Assembly (NCBI RefSeq): GCF_006442815.1
Contig: NZ_VFVL01000003.1
Coordinates: forward strand, 175,001-239,000
Direction: 5' to 3'
Length of the DNA stretch: 64,000 bases
DNA from: Mesorhizobium sp. B2-4-3
GTDB lineage: Bacteria > Pseudomonadota > Alphaproteobacteria > Rhizobiales > Rhizobiaceae
Positions within the stretch are counted from its first letter, which is position 1. The number at the start of each line of letters is the position of its first letter. Positions 1-11,993 of this stretch are shown piece after piece. Made by a program: the position numbers and the translations under genes. Below the pieces are notes generated by a model. That model worked only from the letters and a program-made list of their open reading frames with translations. It was not told where the DNA came from and ran no database searches.

Positions 1-420
1 TTTTCGGCTTCGGGCCCGTCCGAGTGTCGCTCACGCGGCTCTCTTGAATTCCAAACAGGGCAGACTTAGAAGCAAACTTCTTCGTCGCCAGCGGCGCACC
101 GCCCTCGTTCGTGGGCCGTATATAGTCGGACCTCCCTCGACGCGTCAACACCGATTTCGAACTTTTTTGAATTTTTTGCGACGAATTTTCCAGCCGCCAT
201 TTTCGGTAGCCGACTGCCCTTGCGGCAGCCCTTGGGTCATCCACAACGAGGCCCTATTGCCGCCGCATTGAGGCGTGAAACCGGCCCATGTAAGGAAGGC
301 GCGCGCGTATATGTGAGGCGCCCCCACGAAAGACCACAAGTGCGCCGTGCGCAGAACGCATGATTGGGGATATCGGCCCCGGCATGCCGTTTCGTTGACT
401 TCAACCGCCGTGACAGGCAA
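1..420. other. Intergenic region before the M23 peptidase gene
   Basis: This stretch holds the outward minus-strand promoter (119-178) and the presumed promoter and leader of the M23 peptidase gene on the plus strand. Short frames on both strands show no recognisable protein. The first plus-strand start with any ribosome-binding support is at 421. Confidence 0.6.
119..178 (-). promoter_or_regulatory. rRNA-type promoter with UP-like A-tracts, reading off the left edge
   Basis: On the minus strand TTGACG (143-148) is followed after 18 nt by TATATA (119-124). Directly upstream of the -35 lie two phased A-tracts (163-168 and 172-177), like the UP element of rRNA promoters. The transcribed side is a GC-rich leader with no open gene in the remaining 118 bases. 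Near-consensus boxes plus A-tracts suggest a stable-RNA operon just outside the window. The RNA itself is not visible, so rRNA identity is inference. Confidence 0.6.
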
Positions 421-2460
421 ATGTCATGGCCGCAACGAAAACGACAAGCCGTTCGCCCGGGGAAGAAGCAGCCTTTCTGGATGCCAGACACGGAAGATGT
501 CATAGCCGAACTCGGCAACGAGCCGCCGCTGATCGCGGACGGCCGCAGCGGTCCGCCGGACCGCCGCGAGGTCTCGGCCCGCTGGCTGTCGGGCACCTTC
601 CTCACCGGCGTTACATCGAGTGTTTTGATGGGCGTGGCCCTGTTCGCCGCCCTTGACGGGCGCCAGCAACTGGCGACCCCGCCGGAAATCGCCGAGCTCA
701 TCGGTCTTGCCGGGGGCGGCGATGATTCCGGCGAGCAGGCAAAGACCACAAGGCTGGTGGCACCGCGCCAGATCGCCCGCGCAAAGGACCGGCGGCGCAT
801 GGAAGTGTCGATGGTCACCAAGGTCGGCGACCGCGACGTTATCCACACCATGCCCTTCGTGCAGATCAAGATGGCCCTGGCCGCCGGCCACACCACCAGC
901 CGCCCCTACCCACCGTTCGACCCGATGCAGGTGTTCGGCGACGACGGCGACGACAACGCGCAGCCGGCAACGGCCACCGCGGTCGCCGCGCAGATCTACG
1001 GCGCCAAGGTCGAAAGCGAGATGAGCCTGAAGACGGTCGATTTCCCGATCGAGACGGCCTCCTTCGACGAAAAGAGCGATCTCTCCGCCGACGAGGTTGA
1101 AAAGGTGGTGCGGGACGCCGGCACCGGCTTGAGCGACGGCGCCGTCCAGGTGGCAGCGCTGCACTATATCGATCCGCAGCGGTTCGGCGATGCCTTCGCC
1201 GAATCGATGGCCGGCTCCTACGACGTGAAGATCACGCAGGAAAACGTCTCGGTGGCGGCGCGCGCCACGCCGGACGACCAGACGCCGGCCTTCGCCGAGG
1301 AAATCATTCCCTTCACCAAGGATACCGATATCGCCGAGGCCTATGCCGATTCGGGCTATACCGGCGACGACGCCACCGGCATGGCGGAGGCCATCGCCAA
1401 GCTCTTGAACGCCCCGGCGCTGAAGGCCGGAACGGTGCTGCGCGTTGGCCTCGAGGTGCGCGGCGACATCGCCAAGGTCGTACGCACCAGCGTCTACGAC
1501 AAGACCACGCACATCGTCACCATAGCGCTCGACGACCGTGGCCAGTATGTGCCGGCGCAGGAGCCGGAGGCCAATCCCGAGCTTCTGACGGCATTCGACG
1601 ATTCGCAGCCCGTCGTGGTGCGCGGCAACCTGCCCAATGTCTATGACGGCATCTACCGCGCCGCTTACTCCTACGGCATGTCGAAAACAATGACGCAGAA
1701 GCTGATCAAGCTTCTCGCCTCCGACGTCGATTTCCAGTCGCGGATTTCACCGGCCGACCGCCTCGAGGTCCTGTTCTCGCAGCCTGATGGCGACGACCAG
1801 ACCTCCGACAATTCCGAGCTTCTTTATGTATCGGCGACCTTCGGCGGCCAGACGCGCAATTTCTACCGCTTCCAGATGCAGGACGGCGGCACCGACTATT
1901 TCGACGAAAATGGTTCGAGCGCCGAGCAGTTCCTGCTGCGCAATCCGCTGCCCGCCGGCAAATTCCGTTCCGGCTTCGGCGCGCGCCGGCACCCGATTCT
2001 GGGCTATGTGCGCATGCATACCGGCGTCGACTGGGCAGCGCCCATCGGCACGCCGATCATCGCCGCCGGCAACGGCGTCGTCGAGAAGGTCGGCTGGGCC
2101 GGCGGCTACGGCAAGCAGATCATCATCCGCCACGCCAATGGCTACGAGACCTCCTACAATCACCAGAGCGCTTTCGCCAACGGCATCGAGCCCGGAGTGC
2201 GCGTGCGCCAGGGCCAGACGATCGGCTACCTCGGCCAGACCGGTCTCGCCACCGGCCCGCATCTACACTACGAGCTGATCGTCAACGGCACCAAGGTCGA
2301 CCCGATGCGTGTGCGTCTGCCGGTCGGCAAGGTTTTGAAGGGCGACGATCTCGTCGCCTTCAAGAAAGAGCGCGAGCGCATCGACGATCTTCTGAAGCAG
2401 GAAGACGGAAACTCACTGAAGGTCGCCAGCGCCAAGGCTGATTCGCAGCTTCCGAACTAA
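421..2460 (+). CDS. M23 family metallopeptidase (LytM-type murein endopeptidase), membrane-anchored
   Basis: A 679-residue protein probably acting on peptidoglycan in the periplasm. It has a basic cytoplasmic N-terminus, one membrane span at about residues 56-78, a long linker region, and a C-terminal LytM/M23 domain at about 517-625. That domain shows the zinc-binding set: H in RRHP, HTGVDW, and HLHYEL. I chose the ATG at 421, which is preceded by CAGGCAA; a TTG at 364 would add a stretch with no ribosome-binding site. The gene converges on the MFS gene with a 4-nt overlap of stop codons. With all metal ligands visible it is likely an active D,D-endopeptidase rather than an EnvC-like activator, but this is inferred from the family. 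Confidence 0.9.
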   Translation: MSWPQRKRQAVRPGKKQPFWMPDTEDVIAELGNEPPLIADGRSGPPDRREVSARWLSGTFLTGVTSSVLMGVALFAALDGRQQLATPPEIAELIGLAGGGDDSGEQAKTTRLVAPRQIARAKDRRRMEVSMVTKVGDRDVIHTMPFVQIKMALAAGHTTSRPYPPFDPMQVFGDDGDDNAQPATATAVAAQIYGAKVESEMSLKTVDFPIETASFDEKSDLSADEVEKVVRDAGTGLSDGAVQVAALHYIDPQRFGDAFAESMAGSYDVKITQENVSVAARATPDDQTPAFAEEIIPFTKDTDIAEAYADSGYTGDDATGMAEAIAKLLNAPALKAGTVLRVGLEVRGDIAKVVRTSVYDKTTHIVTIALDDRGQYVPAQEPEANPELLTAFDDSQPVVVRGNLPNVYDGIYRAAYSYGMSKTMTQKLIKLLASDVDFQSRISPADRLEVLFSQPDGDDQTSDNSELLYVSATFGGQTRNFYRFQMQDGGTDYFDENGSSAEQFLLRNPLPAGKFRSGFGARRHPILGYVRMHTGVDWAAPIGTPIIAAGNGVVEKVGWAGGYGKQIIIRHANGYETSYNHQSAFANGIEPGVRVRQGQTIGYLGQTGLATGPHLHYELIVNGTKVDPMRVRLPVGKVLKGDDLVAFKKERERIDDLLKQEDGNSLKVASAKADSQLPN

Positions 2461-4010
2461 TCTTTCTCATCGTTTGTCTTTTGCGGCCAGGGCGATGCCT
2501 GTCCGGGAACCGTGAACCAGGCGGTGAGTGAAGAAAGCACGCAAAGCAGTGCCGTGATCGCCGCGACCGCGGCGAAAGCCGAATCGCTTGCCGCAATCCT
2601 GGCCGCCTCGATATTGGCGGCCAGCCCGGAGGTGGGCGGCTCGCCGAAACCGGGCATCCCGGCGGCATTGCCGGTCATCCGCGCGTAAACCCAGGTCGCC
2701 AGCGAGCCCATCGCCGCCACCGCGATCAGGCCGCCGACGCGCGAGACCGCGTTGTTGATGCCGGACGCAGCCCCGGTATCCTTGTCCTCGACGGACGTCA
2801 TGACAGCGGTCGACAGCGGCGACACGACCTGCGCCATGCCAAGCCCCATCAGCGCCATCAGCGGAAAGGTGCCCATCCAGAAATCGTGGATGCCGAAATG
2901 GGTGAGCAAGGCAAGGCCGGCGAAGGCGATGGCCACGACCATGCTGCCGCTGGCGATGGGGAAACGCGGACCGATGCGATCCGACCACTGGCCGACCGGT
3001 CCGGACAAAAGCGCGATCGACGCCGACAGCGGCACGAAGATAAAGCCGACCTCGGCCTCGCTCAGCCTCCAGCCGGCGATCAACGCCATCGGCAGGTAGA
3101 ACAAATTGGCCGAGAGCGCGAAATAAAGGAAAAACGTTGCCAGATTGGCGCCGGCAAAGGCCCTGATCCGGAACAGGCCGAGATCGATCATCGGGTCGCG
3201 CCGCCTGTGCTCGTAAAGGATGAAGACGACAAGCAGGACCACGCTGGCAACGATCGCCGGACCCGACATCAAGCCGGCACCTTCGGCATTCATCGCCGTC
3301 AACCCGTAGGCGAGCAGGCCGAAAGCCAGCGTCGCCAGCGCCGCGCCGCCAAGGTCGAGGCTGCGTTTTTCGGTCGGCTTGTCGGCCGGCACCTTGGCCA
3401 GAAGCAGATAGATCGAGATCAGTCCGAGCGGCAGGTTGATGGCAAAGATCGCGCGCCAGACACCATTGCCGAAAGTCGAGAGCGCAAGGCCGCCCAACAC
3501 GGGCCCGAGCGCCGTGGTCAGCGCCGAAGCGGCAGCCCAGATGCCGATCGCCCGGCCGCGCTCCTTCTTCGGATAGGCTTTGGCGATGATGGCGAGGCTG
3601 CCCGGCACCATGATCGCCGCCCCGATACCCTGGACGGCGCGGAAGGCGATCAATATGGCCGGATCGGGCGCCACCGCGCAGGCGAGCGAAGCCGCGACGA
3701 ACAGCGCGATCCCGATCACGAAGGCGCGCCGCAGTCCAAACCGGTCGCCGGCAGCGCCGCCCACCAGGATGAGCGCCGACAGCGTCAACGCATAGGCGTT
3801 GGAAATCCACTGCGCTTGCGCCAGGCCGGCGCCGAGATCCGCGCGCAGAGCCGGCATGGCGATCGCCAGGACCGAACCGTCGATGAAGCCGAGCGCCGAG
3901 GCGAGGATCGCGGCGACCAGCACGAATTTTCGCTGGGTCTGCGGACAAAACGTGCCGTTCGCGCGCGCGGGCGAGTGCGAATCGGCAGTGGTTTCATTCG
4001 CGGATGACAT
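2457..4010 (-). CDS. MFS transporter, DHA2 (14-span) drug:H+ antiporter family
   Basis: A 517-residue inner-membrane exporter. The motif DRFGLRRAF after the second span and the motif-C-like GPVLGG stretch are typical of DHA2 proteins (EmrB/QacA type), which expel hydrophobic drugs or small metabolites using the proton gradient. The chosen ATG at 4010 (MSSANE) has AGGGATCC upstream; an upstream ATG at 4049 lacks support. The substrate cannot be read from sequence. There is no adjacent membrane-fusion (EmrA-like) gene, so it probably works alone. Confidence 0.9.
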   Translation of the reverse strand: MSSANETTADSHSPARANGTFCPQTQRKFVLVAAILASALGFIDGSVLAIAMPALRADLGAGLAQAQWISNAYALTLSALILVGGAAGDRFGLRRAFVIGIALFVAASLACAVAPDPAILIAFRAVQGIGAAIMVPGSLAIIAKAYPKKERGRAIGIWAAASALTTALGPVLGGLALSTFGNGVWRAIFAINLPLGLISIYLLLAKVPADKPTEKRSLDLGGAALATLAFGLLAYGLTAMNAEGAGLMSGPAIVASVVLLVVFILYEHRRRDPMIDLGLFRIRAFAGANLATFFLYFALSANLFYLPMALIAGWRLSEAEVGFIFVPLSASIALLSGPVGQWSDRIGPRFPIASGSMVVAIAFAGLALLTHFGIHDFWMGTFPLMALMGLGMAQVVSPLSTAVMTSVEDKDTGAASGINNAVSRVGGLIAVAAMGSLATWVYARMTGNAAGMPGFGEPPTSGLAANIEAARIAASDSAFAAVAAITALLCVLSSLTAWFTVPGQASPWPQKTNDEKD

Positions 4011-4082
4011 GGATCCCTGCTTAACCCTCCAGCGCGGCTGCAACAACAAGCCAGAGCATCGCTGTTCTTGAAACCAGATGAC

Positions 4083-4133
4083 AGAGCATGATGCCGAAAA
4101 GTGTGAAGCGGTTTTCGGACGACATCATGCTCT
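4083..4133. repeat. Palindromic intergenic repeat (GCATGAT family)
   Basis: AGAGCATGATG and CATCATGCTCT are inverted around CCGAAAA...TTTTCGG, giving a two-step stem-loop. Related copies lie at 17982-18027 and 52837-52886, so this is a dispersed family. It sits between the divergent MFS and TMEM175 genes. Confidence 0.85.
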
Positions 4134-4232
4134 ATCTTTTTGATTCAGGCCGGATGGCGAGGTGGGTTCAATCCTGATGCAAACCGCCAACAGCGTGCTA
4201 GGTTCCACCATCATGCGTGAGAGGGGGAACCC

Positions 4233-4865
4233 ATGAAGCGGCCGCTCGAACCGTCGGCGGAAGGACGCGGACGCATCGTCGGCGTGACCGACGGCGTTTT
4301 CGCCATCGCGCTGACCTTGATCGTGCTGGAGATCAGGGTGCCATCGCATGAGGCAGTGCATTCGGAAGGCGAATTGCTCGCCGCGATCCTGGCGCTGGCG
4401 CCGCGATTCCTGACTTATGCGCTGAGCTTCCTCACGCTCACCATCTTCTGGTTCGGACAGCAGGCACAGCATGGCCTGATCGCGAAGTCGGACCGGCGGC
4501 TCGCGACGCTCAACCTGTGCTTCCTCGCCTTTATCGCGCTGCTGCCCTTCTCAACAGACCTTCTCGCCGATTTCCTGGCATTCAGGGGCGCGGTGCTGGT
4601 CTACTGGCTGAACCTGCTGATGCTGGGCGCCACGCTGTACGCAAGCTGGTGGTATGCCGACAGGAACGGCATGATCGCCGAGGACGTCGACGCTGAAACG
4701 CGCCGCACGGTCTACCAGCGCATCGTCAAGGCGCAAATCCTCTGGGCAATCGGCGCGGCGCTTTGCCTCGCGACACCCTTGCTCAGCATCGGCTTCATCC
4801 TCCTGGTGCAGCTTGTCTACGCCGCGGCGCCGCGCGCCTCACTGCTGCGCAAAATCATCGGCTGA
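4233..4865 (+). CDS. TMEM175-like (DUF1211) membrane protein, putative potassium channel
   Basis: A 210-residue multispan membrane protein. The signature R-x6-DGVFAIALTL at residues 13-29 corresponds to the first helix of TMEM175/DUF1211 proteins, whose bacterial members form K+-conducting channels without a classical selectivity filter. About six hydrophobic segments are visible, matching the single-repeat bacterial form. The ATG at 4233 has GAGGGGGAACCC just upstream. The 3' end overlaps the convergent L,D-transpeptidase gene by 27 nt. Function is inferred from family membership. Confidence 0.85.
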   Translation: MKRPLEPSAEGRGRIVGVTDGVFAIALTLIVLEIRVPSHEAVHSEGELLAAILALAPRFLTYALSFLTLTIFWFGQQAQHGLIAKSDRRLATLNLCFLAFIALLPFSTDLLADFLAFRGAVLVYWLNLLMLGATLYASWWYADRNGMIAEDVDAETRRTVYQRIVKAQILWAIGAALCLATPLLSIGFILLVQLVYAAAPRASLLRKIIG

Positions 4866-6356
4866 GGATCCGCCGACAAACTCCACCGTGACGCCCGGCG
4901 ACACCACCTTGGCGAGCTCGCGCGCATCCCAGTTGGTCAGGCGCACGCAGCCATGGCTCTCGGTCTTGCCTATCTTGGAGGGATCGGGCGTGCCGTGGAT
5001 GCCGTAAGTCGGCTTGTCGAGCGCGATCCACACCGAGCCGACCGGACCGTTCGGTCCCGGCGGGATGGTCAGGATCTTGTCGTTCTGGCCCTGCTTGAAA
5101 TTGATGTTGGGATTATAGGTATAGTTCGGGTCGAGCGCGATGCGCGAGACGGCGTGAATGCCGGTCGGCGAAGGCGTGTCGGCCGAGCCGATGGTCGCCG
5201 GATAGGCCGCGACCAGCTTGCCGCCCGCATCATAGGCGTAGACTTCCTTCTTGGTCTTGTCGGCGACGATGCGCGCTACGGGCGTCGACACCAGCTTGCC
5301 GAAATTGGCGACCTTGATCATCGTGCCGGGGCGATTGAAGTCGACCCCTTTGTTGATCGACTTCAGATAGGTCTCGTCCATGTGGAAGCGCTCGGCCAGC
5401 GCCTCGGTGACCGAGGTGTAGCACATGCAGTCGAGCCCGGCCTTCTGGCTATAGTCCTCGGGGATCGAGGCGAGATAGTGGCCGGCCGCATCCTCCGGCG
5501 TGATCGTGTAGATGGCAAAGGCGTCGCCGCCGGACTGGGCAAGCGCCGCCTGGATGCCGACTTCATCGGTCGATTTCAAACTGGTGCCGTTGATCTCGTT
5601 GTAGGCGGCCAGCGCCTTGTCGACATTCGAGCCGAAGCGCCCGTCGATCACGCCCGGCGAGGCGCCGCCGCGGTCGAGCAGCACCTGCAGCGCGGCGACG
5701 TCCTGGCGCACCCCGAGCGACAGCGATGGATCGACGGTGGCCTTGCCGCCCGCGTTCGGCGGCAGTGCCGCCTGGGCATCCGGATTGGCCTGCAGCACGT
5801 CGCCTTGGCCCGGCTGCTCCGGATCGACCGACGCCTCGTTCAGTGGCTGGCGCTTGATTGTGTTGGACTTCGGCGCCTCCGGATAGGTGGTCGCATAGCC
5901 TTCATCGTTGTTGGGCGCCGGCGGATAGGCATCGACGGAATTGTCTTCGTTGGGGTCATACTCATCGACCGGCGGCGGGATGACCCGGCCGTTCTCCTCC
6001 AGCTGCCGCCGGCGGAAGCGGGCCATGTCGTCGGGATTGTCGAGATAGTAGCGGTCGTCGTCCTCGGCCGGCGCGCGGCCGAGTTCCTGCATGCGCATCT
6101 GCCGGCGAAGCGCGCGGCGGTCGAGCCTGCTGCCGGGCGGCTGGATGGCGATGACCTTGCCGGTGTCCGCATCGACCAGCACGCGATTGCCCCTGGCGTC
6201 GTAGTAGATATCGATATTGCCTTCCTGAGCCAGCATCAGCGCGCCGCGCTCGGTCGGGCGCGCGCTCTGCGCGCCATCCGCGCTCGGCATGGCGAACGCA
6301 CTGGAAGACACCAGCCCGGCCGCGAGTGCCGAAAGGGAAAAGATCAAGCGCAGCAT
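4839..6356 (-). CDS. L,D-transpeptidase (YkuD domain) with peptidoglycan-binding-like domain
   Basis: A 505-residue exported protein expected to form 3-3 peptidoglycan cross-links or to attach proteins to peptidoglycan. It has a signal peptide ending near AFA (residue 22), a proline/aspartate-rich region, a PG_binding_1-like segment at about 212-258 (LQVLLDRGGASPGVIDGRFG), and a YkuD domain at about 355-495. The catalytic signature HGT...SHGCVRL is intact, including the active Cys. Start ATG 6356 has CGGAGAG at normal spacing; an upstream frame to 6452 lacks a signal peptide at its N-terminus. Confidence 0.93.
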   Translation of the reverse strand: MLRLIFSLSALAAGLVSSSAFAMPSADGAQSARPTERGALMLAQEGNIDIYYDARGNRVLVDADTGKVIAIQPPGSRLDRRALRRQMRMQELGRAPAEDDDRYYLDNPDDMARFRRRQLEENGRVIPPPVDEYDPNEDNSVDAYPPAPNNDEGYATTYPEAPKSNTIKRQPLNEASVDPEQPGQGDVLQANPDAQAALPPNAGGKATVDPSLSLGVRQDVAALQVLLDRGGASPGVIDGRFGSNVDKALAAYNEINGTSLKSTDEVGIQAALAQSGGDAFAIYTITPEDAAGHYLASIPEDYSQKAGLDCMCYTSVTEALAERFHMDETYLKSINKGVDFNRPGTMIKVANFGKLVSTPVARIVADKTKKEVYAYDAGGKLVAAYPATIGSADTPSPTGIHAVSRIALDPNYTYNPNINFKQGQNDKILTIPPGPNGPVGSVWIALDKPTYGIHGTPDPSKIGKTESHGCVRLTNWDARELAKVVSPGVTVEFVGGSSADDFAQQ

Positions 6357-6489
6357 GTGGGTCAAGCTCTCCGGTCGACTCGGGCTGCTGGCGGGCGAAT
6401 CTTCGTCAGCAAACCAGCTACCCAGATTAAGATTCCAACATGAACCGGGCATGAAGATGGCGGTTTTCCGGTACCTTGAGGAATATCAG

Positions 6490-6855
6490 CTAGCCTTTGG
6501 CAAGCCCCAATTCGTTACGTGCCTGTCTGGTCAGCTTGAGGACGACCAAGCGATGGCTCTCGCGCAGATAGTCCTCGAGCGCCGCATCATCCATGCTTTG
6601 GCTTGTCTGACGCTGGATCCATTTCATGCCGCGCGAGGCAAGATAGGGCGCCGGCCGGCAGCCCGGCTGATCCTTCAGCACGTCATAGGCCATCTCGGAA
6701 CATTTGAAGGTGACGAAAAGCTGCCCGCCCTCGTTCCAGCCGCCGATGGCAAACACCTTGCCGCCGACCTTCCAGACGTGGGCCCCGCCCCACTGGACCA
6801 CATGCGTCGTAGCGGGCAGCGAGGCGCAGAAGCCGTTATAGTCGTCGAGCTTCAT
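6490..6855 (-). CDS. MmcQ/YjbR family protein
   Basis: A 121-residue cytosolic protein of the MmcQ/YjbR family, which has a CyaY-like or double-wing DNA-binding-like fold and no established biochemical role. Recognisable stretches are the WGGAHVWKVGGKVFA strand pair, FVTFKC, and the C-terminal R-ESHRLVVLKLT helix. The start at 6855 (MKLDDY) is favoured by GGGAAGAACTCG upstream; ATGs at 6873 and 6927 are weaker. It lies just downstream of clpB but behind a terminator, so it is probably transcribed separately. Confidence 0.8.
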   Translation of the reverse strand: MKLDDYNGFCASLPATTHVVQWGGAHVWKVGGKVFAIGGWNEGGQLFVTFKCSEMAYDVLKDQPGCRPAPYLASRGMKWIQRQTSQSMDDAALEDYLRESHRLVVLKLTRQARNELGLAKG

Positions 6856-6905
6856 CGAGTTCTTCCCAGCCATTCGAATCAGCAGCCGATTATGCGCGGT
6901 CGCCG

Positions 6906-6948
6906 GGAAAAACAAAGCGCGCCGCACCAGTCCGATGCGACGCGCCCT
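6906..6948 (-). terminator. Rho-independent terminator of clpB
   Basis: Read on the minus strand, GCGCGTCGCA (6936-6945) pairs with TGCGGCGCGC (6917-6926), with one G-T pair, and is followed by CTTTGTTTTT. It sits just after the clpB stop. Confidence 0.75.
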
Positions 6949-6969
6949 TTCGTTTCAACTTGCTTGGAA

Positions 6970-9576
<2,607 letters not shown>

Positions 9577-9669
9577 TCGCTGTCTCCTTCCATCACCGGC
9601 CCGCTTTGCGGCACCGGATCAGATTGCGGTGACGGACCCGCTCAAAAGAGCCGAGCCCTGTTCAGCGCA

Positions 9670-9699
9670 GATATGGTGTATGGGCCACCGTCCCTCAAG
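9670..9699 (-). promoter_or_regulatory. Probable heat-shock (sigma-32) promoter of clpB
   Basis: On the minus strand CTTGAG (9694-9699) is followed after 18 nt by CATATC (9670-9675), about 95 nt before the clpB start. This resembles the CTTGAA and C-rich -10 pattern of alphaproteobacterial RpoH promoters. The fit is good but not perfect. Confidence 0.55.
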
Positions 9700-9740
9700 A
9701 CGCCTTGATGTCGATCAACGCAGAATATTCCAGGCGCGCA

Positions 9741-9775
9741 TAAACGAAAACGGCGGAGATTTCTCTCCGCCGTCA
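9741..9775 (-). terminator. Rho-independent terminator of the DUF4167 gene
   Basis: A perfect 10-bp stem (ACGGCGGAGA at 750-759 and TCTCCGCCGT at 764-773 of the 9 kb block) with a 4-nt loop. On the minus strand it is followed by TTTTCGTTT. Confidence 0.8.
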
Positions 9776-9799
9776 GCGATGCTTGAAATGGCGTCTGGA

Positions 9800-10810
9800 T
9801 CAGTTGTTTGCGTCGGCGGCTACGGGTTCGCCGGGAGCCTCGTTGGCAACAGGTGCCGGCTCGCTGGCGGTAGGCTCCCTCGCCTGGTTCGCCTCTTCGA
9901 CAGCCTTGGCGCCGACCTCGTTGCCATTGTTCGCCGCGTTGCGCGTTTCGCCTGAACTTTCGGGACCCGACCCTTCGGGGCTCGAGCCCTCCGGCCGGTC
10001 GCCCTGCTCGCCGCTGGCCTGGTCGGCATAATTGCCGCGCGGGCGGCGCGGGCGACGCGGACGGCGGGCTCCATTGTCCTGGACGGCTTCGTTGAGCTCG
10101 GCCTGTGCGGCAAGGGCCGCTGGCGAGAAACTGTCGAACTGCGGCGCCTGCTCGGCCTGTGAACCAGCCTCGCCGGTCGCCTCGGGCTGCGCCTGTCCCT
10201 CATTGCGGCGGTTCTGGTCGAGCTGCTGGCCGCCCTGCTCGCCGCGCTGGGCGTTTTCGCCACGCTGACCGTTCTGGCCGTAGCCGCCATTGCGGCGGTC
10301 ACGATGCCGGTCGCGGCCATTGTTGTCGCGCTGGTTGTTATCGCGACGGCTGTTGTTGTCGCGGCCGTTTTCCTGGTTGTAGGCGAGTTCCGCCGGCGTG
10401 CCTTCGATCACCGGCTGCGGGCCGGAGCCGTTCGCCGTGCCCGGCGCATCGGCGCCATTGTCGAACTCTTCGCGATCCTCGTCCATATCGTCGTCGAAAT
10501 CGTCGCGGTTCTGCTGAGTGTTCTGGATCGGCATCTGCGCCTGCGCGGCGGCAATGATGCGATTGTAATGTTCGGCGTGCTGGAGGTAGTTCTCCGCCAT
10601 AACCCGGTCACCGGAGCTTTGCGCGTCACGGGCGAGTGTGGCGTATTTTTCGGCGATCTGCTGAGCCGATCCGCGGATCTTCACGTCCGGACCATTGCTC
10701 TCGTAATTGCGCGTCAGGGGGTTCGGCCCCTTGCGGTTGTTGTTGTTGCCACCGCCGCCGCCATTATTGTTGCGACCGCGCATGCGCCTGTTCTGCTGTT
10801 GTGGCCTCAT
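9800..10810 (-). CDS. DUF4167 domain-containing, low-complexity RNA-binding-like protein
   Basis: A 336-residue protein. The N-terminal 90 residues carry the alphaproteobacterial DUF4167 domain: an N/G/R-rich start with runs of Gly and Asn, then a helical segment IRGSAQQIAEKYATLARDAQ...AENYLQHAEHYNRII. The rest is predicted disordered: an acidic D/E patch, then N/R/D- and G/Q-rich stretches (RRDNNQRDNNGRDRHRDRR) and a basic RRPRRPRRPRG block. Start ATG 10810 follows GAAGAGAGTCTA. Composition resembles RGG-type nucleic-acid-binding proteins, but no function is established. It lies downstream of the release-factor genes on the same strand, separated by 313 nt. Confidence 0.85.
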   Translation of the reverse strand: MRPQQQNRRMRGRNNNGGGGGNNNNRKGPNPLTRNYESNGPDVKIRGSAQQIAEKYATLARDAQSSGDRVMAENYLQHAEHYNRIIAAAQAQMPIQNTQQNRDDFDDDMDEDREEFDNGADAPGTANGSGPQPVIEGTPAELAYNQENGRDNNSRRDNNQRDNNGRDRHRDRRNGGYGQNGQRGENAQRGEQGGQQLDQNRRNEGQAQPEATGEAGSQAEQAPQFDSFSPAALAAQAELNEAVQDNGARRPRRPRRPRGNYADQASGEQGDRPEGSSPEGSGPESSGETRNAANNGNEVGAKAVEEANQAREPTASEPAPVANEAPGEPVAADANN

Positions 10811-11123
10811 TAGACTCTCTTCATAGTGAATTTTCGAAAAACTCTTCACGAACGGAGGCGCTCATGCAGCCAGCCGTTTCGTTTCTTCACCGGCGTTCGC
10901 CCGCATCAATTGCGTTGGCGCCACGTGCCATCCTGTTCCGGTTACATCACTTGCCAGATGATTCCCGCACGAAGCTTGGGCGTCGTTTGCGCAAGAAGGC
11001 AGCTATTTCCAAGGAAAACCGAATCGCTGGGAGCACTGCCTGCTTCGTCTCATCCGGTTGAGCCGGACCCTAACTGCATTCCCCGGTGTTGCCAAGCGGT
11101 TTTTTCGCACTGCATCAGGGCTT
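10811..11123. other. Intergenic region between prmC and the DUF4167 gene
   Basis: About 310 bases with no convincing protein-coding frame or clear hairpin terminator. It must hold the promoter and leader of the DUF4167 gene on the minus strand. I see no confident promoter boxes and no recognised RNA family. Confidence 0.4.
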
Positions 11124-11993
11124 TCAACGCTCGAACACCAGAACTCTGTCATTGCCGCCGAGATCGCGATGTGACCCGGTTAACACATAGCCGGCTGCCG
11201 CGAATATCCCGGTGACCTCGTTTTTCTGCGTATGGCCGATCTCGACCGCTACCTTGCCTTGTGCTTGCAGAAATTCCGCCGCTTCAGCGGCAATGATCCT
11301 ATAGGGATCCAAACCATCCGTACCGCCATCAAGGGCTAGGTGCGGATCGAAATCGCGGACCTCGTCCTGCAGATTTCCAATGTTTCGACTGGGTATATAG
11401 GGAGGGTTCGAGGCAATTACATGGTAACGGCCCAAAACTTTTTCGAACCAGTTGGAATGCAAGGCTTCGAAGCGCTCGCCGAACCCCAGGTCCCGGGCGT
11501 TTCCGGCTGCGGTCGCCAATGCATCGGGCGAAATATCGACGCCTGTCGCAGTCGCGGCCGGAATGGCGCCGAGCAGGGCCAGCGCGATGGCGCCGGTGCC
11601 CGTGCCGAGATCGAGAATGCGGCATTCCCGGAGCCTTTCGGCCGTTGCCCGCGCGAAGGGCAGGACCGCGTCGACCAGCGTCTCGGTGTCCGGCCGGGGC
11701 TCCAGCGTCTCTGGCGAAAGCGACAAGCGCAAACCGTAGAATTCGCGGTAGCCGAGGATACGGTGCACCGGCGCGCCTGCGACGCGACGCCTCAGGGCCG
11801 CTTCGATGGCTGAAAGCGCCGCGGAACCCACCTTTTGCTCCGGTTCGGCAATGGCCTGGGTGCGGGTCGTGCCGGAGAAATGCTCGACGATCAGCCGGGA
11901 ATCGAGCGCCGGATCGGCAATGCCGGCGGCGGCCAGGCGCTCGCGCGCCGCCCTGAGCAGCGGCCCAAGCGCCGCGGGCAGTTGGTCAGCCAT
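11124..11993 (-). CDS. prmC: Peptide chain release factor N(5)-glutamine methyltransferase
   Basis: A 289-residue SAM-dependent enzyme that methylates the GGQ glutamine of RF1 and RF2, raising termination efficiency. It has the PrmC N-terminal helical domain (1-85), the SAM motif [16 protein letters not shown] at about 125, and the substrate motif NPPYIPS that grips the glutamine side chain. Its start overlaps the end of prfA, whose product is its substrate. Confidence 0.97.
   Translation of the reverse strand: MADQLPAALGPLLRAARERLAAAGIADPALDSRLIVEHFSGTTRTQAIAEPEQKVGSAALSAIEAALRRRVAGAPVHRILGYREFYGLRLSLSPETLEPRPDTETLVDAVLPFARATAERLRECRILDLGTGTGAIALALLGAIPAATATGVDISPDALATAAGNARDLGFGERFEALHSNWFEKVLGRYHVIASNPPYIPSRNIGNLQDEVRDFDPHLALDGGTDGLDPYRIIAAEAAEFLQAQGKVAVEIGHTQKNEVTGIFAAAGYVLTGSHRDLGGNDRVLVFER

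Noticed and set aside
10811..11123. Small RNA or riboswitch in the DUF4167 leader
   Set aside because: I could not see a conserved fold, terminator or known motif, so it is recorded only as intergenic space.
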